From Siphonodentalium dalli (Eukaryota; Mollusca; Scaphopoda; Gadilida; Siphonodentaliidae): a stretch of 64,000 nt of DNA. Shown piece after piece: positions 60,197 to 64,000 of the stretch. How positions within the stretch are numbered: position 1 is the stretch's first letter; every line of letters begins with the position of its first letter. The translations under genes were made by a program, and so were the position numbers. The stretch is from positions 51,520,443-51,584,442 of the forward strand of contig CP136068.1 in NCBI GenBank assembly GCA_032622095.1, in the 5' to 3' direction. The notes below the pieces were generated by a model that saw only the letters and a program-made list of their open reading frames with translations, did no database searches and was not told where the DNA came from.

Positions 60197-62206
60197 AGGA
60201 ATTAGTCTCTCAACAAAATATTTTTTTTATCGTCATAATACTAATAATATATGTCTAACAGACCCATTTCGCCAAGAAAATTCAAAATCGAGCAGATAGT
60301 ATTTATATTATGATGATATTAAAAAAATCGCGGAAATATCCGAAGTCAGTCAAGTGAGTGCGATCACATGACCACAACGCGGTCACATGACCGATCATCT
60401 GCATCGACGCTTACCGATGACAGCGGTGGGTGGAGCTTGAAATAATTCCGCCAATCGAGAAAACGAGTTGATAAATTACGCTGGATAATTACCTAAGCCT
60501 TTACGATAAAAAGCGATCACGGAATAAAACTGTTTGAATGTGCTGAATTATGAACTGGCTTTGCTAGAATGTGGGTTATATAACGAATAATGATGGCTAA
60601 AATGCACTTTGATGCGATAAAAGTTATTTGAAATGAGATTAATTTATGCAGAAATGCAATGAGCGAGCGGAATTTCGTGCGAAACTAATTTAACTGTTTC
60701 TGAAAGAATACAAGTTAGGCCATATACCGGTACTTCATTCTTCGTTGTATGGTACCAATTTCGGAAGCTAGTTTACACATTAGTGTCATCCAGTTGTGCG
60801 CTATATGCGTACAATTAAATACAAATGGGTGTGATTAAAAAGGTGGTAGTTATTGTACTAGTACATGTATCATGATGGCTTAAATTCGTCATAATAATGT
60901 TCCTGTCTGTTTCTTCACACGAAACATTTTGTTTGGAGAAGTGCACGACTGTGAACAGCTTGCTAAAATCCTTCCAGTCAAGATCGATAAGTGAGTAAAC
61001 AAAATAATTAACTCGAATACACAACAGACTGTTGAAACTACAATAATTATTAGTTAGGCTTCAGTTTTGCATAACGACATTTTTTTTAATTGAAGGCTAG
61101 TCTGGCATCGTTTTTCAGTTTGTTGTTTGTTTTATTTTACGTTTTGATGTCACATATTGACTTTCTAGAGAGGATTTTTTTGAATTGTTAGCATAGAAAA
61201 ACTCCAATGATTGCCTCTAATAAAGAGCGTCCATGTTTTCGACGCGGTGTAGACAATAAAGAGCGTTCTCAATTATGAACGTGCTCTATTTCGATATGTC
61301 ATGGGTGATTTTGTATGTGGTATTGTGACAATTAAATATAAAGAGCGTCCATGCTTCTGTCTCCCAAAAGCGGTAGACAATAAAGAGCGTTCTAAATTAC
61401 GCACTGTGTTGTCTTTTTGGAGGTACTAAATAATGGATCGCTAGCCCGCCCACAACTGAACACACTACATCTACTAGCCATCTTGGAATATGTGGAGATG
61501 ACAGATACTCGGGATATTTATATCGAAAGTAAAACAACAAACAAACACAAAACAAAGGCGCATAAACAGAGCTAACATTATTCAGCCCAGTGTTTATATA
61601 AATTTGGGCGCTTCTTATATATGTATGACCAGAGCGATAATGTTCGAATTCTTTCTATTCACTTTGTGGCATTTTAGAGTGCAAACAAGTTCGCGACACT
61701 GATGAATAGTCACTGAGTGATTACAAATCACCAAATGAATACGCGAGACAATCAAAGCACTAATTACTGCCATCTATTTACCAAAAACAGACACGTGCCG
61801 GCATGTTAAATTATTAATGGCTACAAAAACAACAACCATTCTAGGGGCTATTAATTACTTTTTTCACATCGTTATTGTCTTCTATTCCAGATAAACGGCC
61901 AAAGCGTAACGTAATCTATACACCACACGCGCACATACGACTCCGCATTTTAGTATCGGCTGACTTACGATTACGTCCTCGTAGTCTGCATAATAAACTC
62001 CGGCTCCGAATCTGTGTTTTTAATTCGCTCCCCACAAGTACGTCACTCGTAGTTTAGTCACGGAAATCTCTGAATACCGGTGGTGGTATTATTTATTTAT
62101 TTTACGGGTTATTTATTACGCGATCGGAATGGGACTTGGATCATTTTAATCACAACAGGGAGGGCTTTCCGATTGCGTTTTGTAGTTTCTAGAGCGAATA
62201 AGTCCT
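60197..62206. mobile_element. 2.0-kb TTAA-flanked element (private to copy B)
   Basis: TTAA at 60193-60196 and 62207-62210; copy A has one TTAA at the same site. Short inverted ends, AGGAATTAG and its partner ending TAAGTCCT. The interior is less AT-rich than the surroundings. It has TCACATGACC twice (60365-60392), four copies of ATAAAGAGCGT (61220-61395) and a possible acceptor TCTATTCCAG at 61891. No transposase-like peptide could be recognised; the 60-codon frame at 61875 is unsupported. piggyBac-type target preference is inferred from TTAA only. Confidence 0.8.
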
Positions 62207-62271
62207 TTAAAATGTTAGGCATTGTTGATAGAATGTTACATTCCTCCAGTTATCACAGCGCCTGAATACTA

Positions 62272-62658
62272 CTCTTGAGTGCCTAATAAAAGTACAGGGT
62301 GGAATAATAGTACAGGTTGGAAAATGTCGCATAACTGAATAATAGTACAGGACGGAATAAATGTACAGACTGGAAATATTAGTACCATACATCCCAACAA
62401 AATGCACCATCTTGACTGGTTTACTGATGCCATGTGACAGATATAGTTTCGATGGATAGCCAGGTCTGTGAATTTACAGTGGGGTGTTCACTGTCAACAA
62501 TCAGAGTTCATTTATCTATTAATAACACAATTTAAGATTGGTGAATTATTTCTTTTGGTTAATTTAATAAACGTACAGGACCAAATAACGATCGTACAGG
62601 TGGGAATTTTACCTCGATTTTAATAATCGTACATGTATGTTTATTAGGCACTCAAGAG
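62272..62658. mobile_element. 387-bp TA-flanked miniature element (private to copy B)
   Basis: Perfect inverted ends CTCTTGAGTGCCTAATAAA and complement. TA is duplicated at 62270-62271 and 62659-62660, with a single TA in copy A (GAATACTAACTTATC). Subterminal motifs of the form AATARTAGTACAGG occur about four times at the left and, as ATCGTACAGG or AACGTACAGG, at the right. These look like binding sites of the (absent) transposase. TA duplication suggests a Tc1/mariner-like source. Confidence 0.9.
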
Positions 62659-63804
62659 TAACTTATCAGTTTCACACACCCGAACAAGTACATAGTATGT
62701 CTTTAATTTAGTCTGATAAGAACATCTCAGTATTTCAAGTCACCATTTTATAATTTAGTAGTTTTCAGACGTATTGTTAATCCTTTACGGTAAACACAAA
62801 AATTACAATATCTGGTATCTCTTCACTGAAGAATTATGATAATGAAAATAAGAACCAAGTTTTGTTCACATTCTTCATTGTGTTTACGGTAGCACAGTGA
62901 ACATCTTCCGTATGACCATAACTTTAATTTGAAATGGTTATACATACTGTCTCATCCGGTCAAAGACCTATTAGGATTATTTCAGCTGAAGACCCAGTAA
63001 AGAGCCAAAACTCGACTGACTCTCCAGCTTTATAAGAAATATTCCTTCCCAGGTTTAACTTTGGAGATAGTGTTGTATACCATTGAATATTGTTTGACCA
63101 TATCATGTATTTCATTTTTTATTTTTAATGCATGTTTCATATAATGTATTCTTTTATCAGACAAACCTTTAACTCAGTCTGACAAGAACATCTGAGTATT
63201 TCAAGTCACCATTGTACAATTTAGTAGTTTTCAGATGCTCACTCAGAAGAGTGATTACACATTTTCAGAATTCAATATTGCATAGTTAATGTAATTCTGG
63301 GTATTTGTTCCACACCCATTGGCGTGAGACACATACATATACCCCGGTATTCAAAGTGTTAATGTGGCCAAAGATGAGATACATTTCATCAGATTTACAC
63401 TTAACTTAAGGTGATGCCCAAATCATTGCTGATGATGGATTGAAATTTGGTAAAAAAGTTAAGGCTATATTCCGAATCACATCTCTGATTGTCATCAGAT
63501 CTCTATGAAACATTTCTTTTGATTCAATGTCACTTAGTTGGGTAATCAAATATTTTAACAATTGTTAGATTGGATGTGGCAAAACAGTTTGATACAATTT
63601 TTTTGAGTTCCAGCTGGAACCTCCAGGTTGCATTGGTACAAGCAGAGCCTGGCTAATAGCCCACACGATTGTACCAGTCGTCGTGTCTTGAAATTATATT
63701 GTCCAGAACCAGCTGGCATCATCACAGAGGACAGTTAAGGGCTAAGAGGTACATAAACTCAGAAAGTTTCCAGCATTACTTTAAAAATGGATGTTGATTG
63801 TATG

Positions 63805-63913
63805 GCATTCCATGGAGTATGGATGCAAGTTGAACATAAAAGTGCTCAACACCAGTAACGTTGTCAACACATGAAAATGTCAGACCAATTTGCATCCATA
63901 CTCCATGGAATGC
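63805..63913. repeat. Hairpin with 24-bp arms (copy B)
   Basis: GCATTCCATGGAGTATGGATG and its complement pair perfectly. Counterpart of 33785-33893, where one substitution breaks the pairing. Confidence 0.75.
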
Positions 63914-64000
63914 AATAAAATAAACATTCATTACACTCACCTGTCAAACTGAATGAGTATTTACAGCCTAAAGTTAATGATATTCTCAACTTTTCAATCA

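Larger units (their letters stand above)
46564..64000 (+). repeat. Segmental duplication, copy B
   Basis: Direct, nearly identical copy of 19952-33976, cut by the window end. Shared blocks: 46564-47938, the minisatellite, 56571-57741, 59028-60196, 62207-62271 and 62659-64000. Small differences from copy A are mostly single-base. Copy B lacks all three TTAA elements and both pearl-like elements of copy A, and has three private insertions of its own. Confidence 0.92.

Overview
The window is nuclear DNA from a eukaryote, most likely a bivalve mollusc. It is AT-rich and intron-dominated. It carries many copies of element families built from a terminal hairpin, a CCGT/ACGG microsatellite and tandem core units of about 155-170 bp. 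That layout matches the pearl / Helentron-type non-autonomous elements known from bivalves. Nothing looks prokaryotic: there are no operons, no long genes, no tRNA or rRNA and no CRISPR.

Region 1 (1-16.6 kb) holds the only credible host gene. Four plus-strand exons (528-610, 1941-2202, 11697-11827 and 16408-16547) have good splice sites and matching codon phases. They join into one open frame of 204 codons plus a stop. The product is not recognised: a basic N-terminal patch, a Ser/Pro-rich low-complexity middle, a short coiled-coil-like segment and a basic tail. Its introns are filled with repeats, including a 3.3-kb element with terminal inverted repeats of about 0.7-0.8 kb.

Region 2 (17-20 kb) has a 2-kb element with long inverted ends and a frameshifted PIF/Harbinger transposase fragment.

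Region 3 is a large direct duplication. Copy A (19952-33976) and copy B (46564 to the window end) are nearly identical in their shared parts. Each contains the same minisatellite of a 23-bp unit, about 4.5 kb in A and about 8.6 kb in B. Each copy has private insertions that are cleanly absent from the other. A has three TTAA-flanked miniature elements with hairpin cores and two pearl-like elements. B has a 2.0-kb TTAA-flanked element, a 387-bp TA-flanked miniature element and a GC-rich tandem dimer of another pearl-like element. This is either a recent tandem duplication or two alleles placed in tandem by the assembler.

Region 4 (34-46.5 kb), between the copies, is a nest of inverted-repeat elements. 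The most unusual is a family with ends resembling TATGGGnnGCCAAATT. Its interiors are arrays of short perfect palindromes, GAGATATCTC in one element and GCGCTTAAGCGC in the others. Two long near-perfect palindromes (36087-36264 and 43174-43382) are also here.

Most long open frames in the window are by-products of tandem repeats and were not called as genes.
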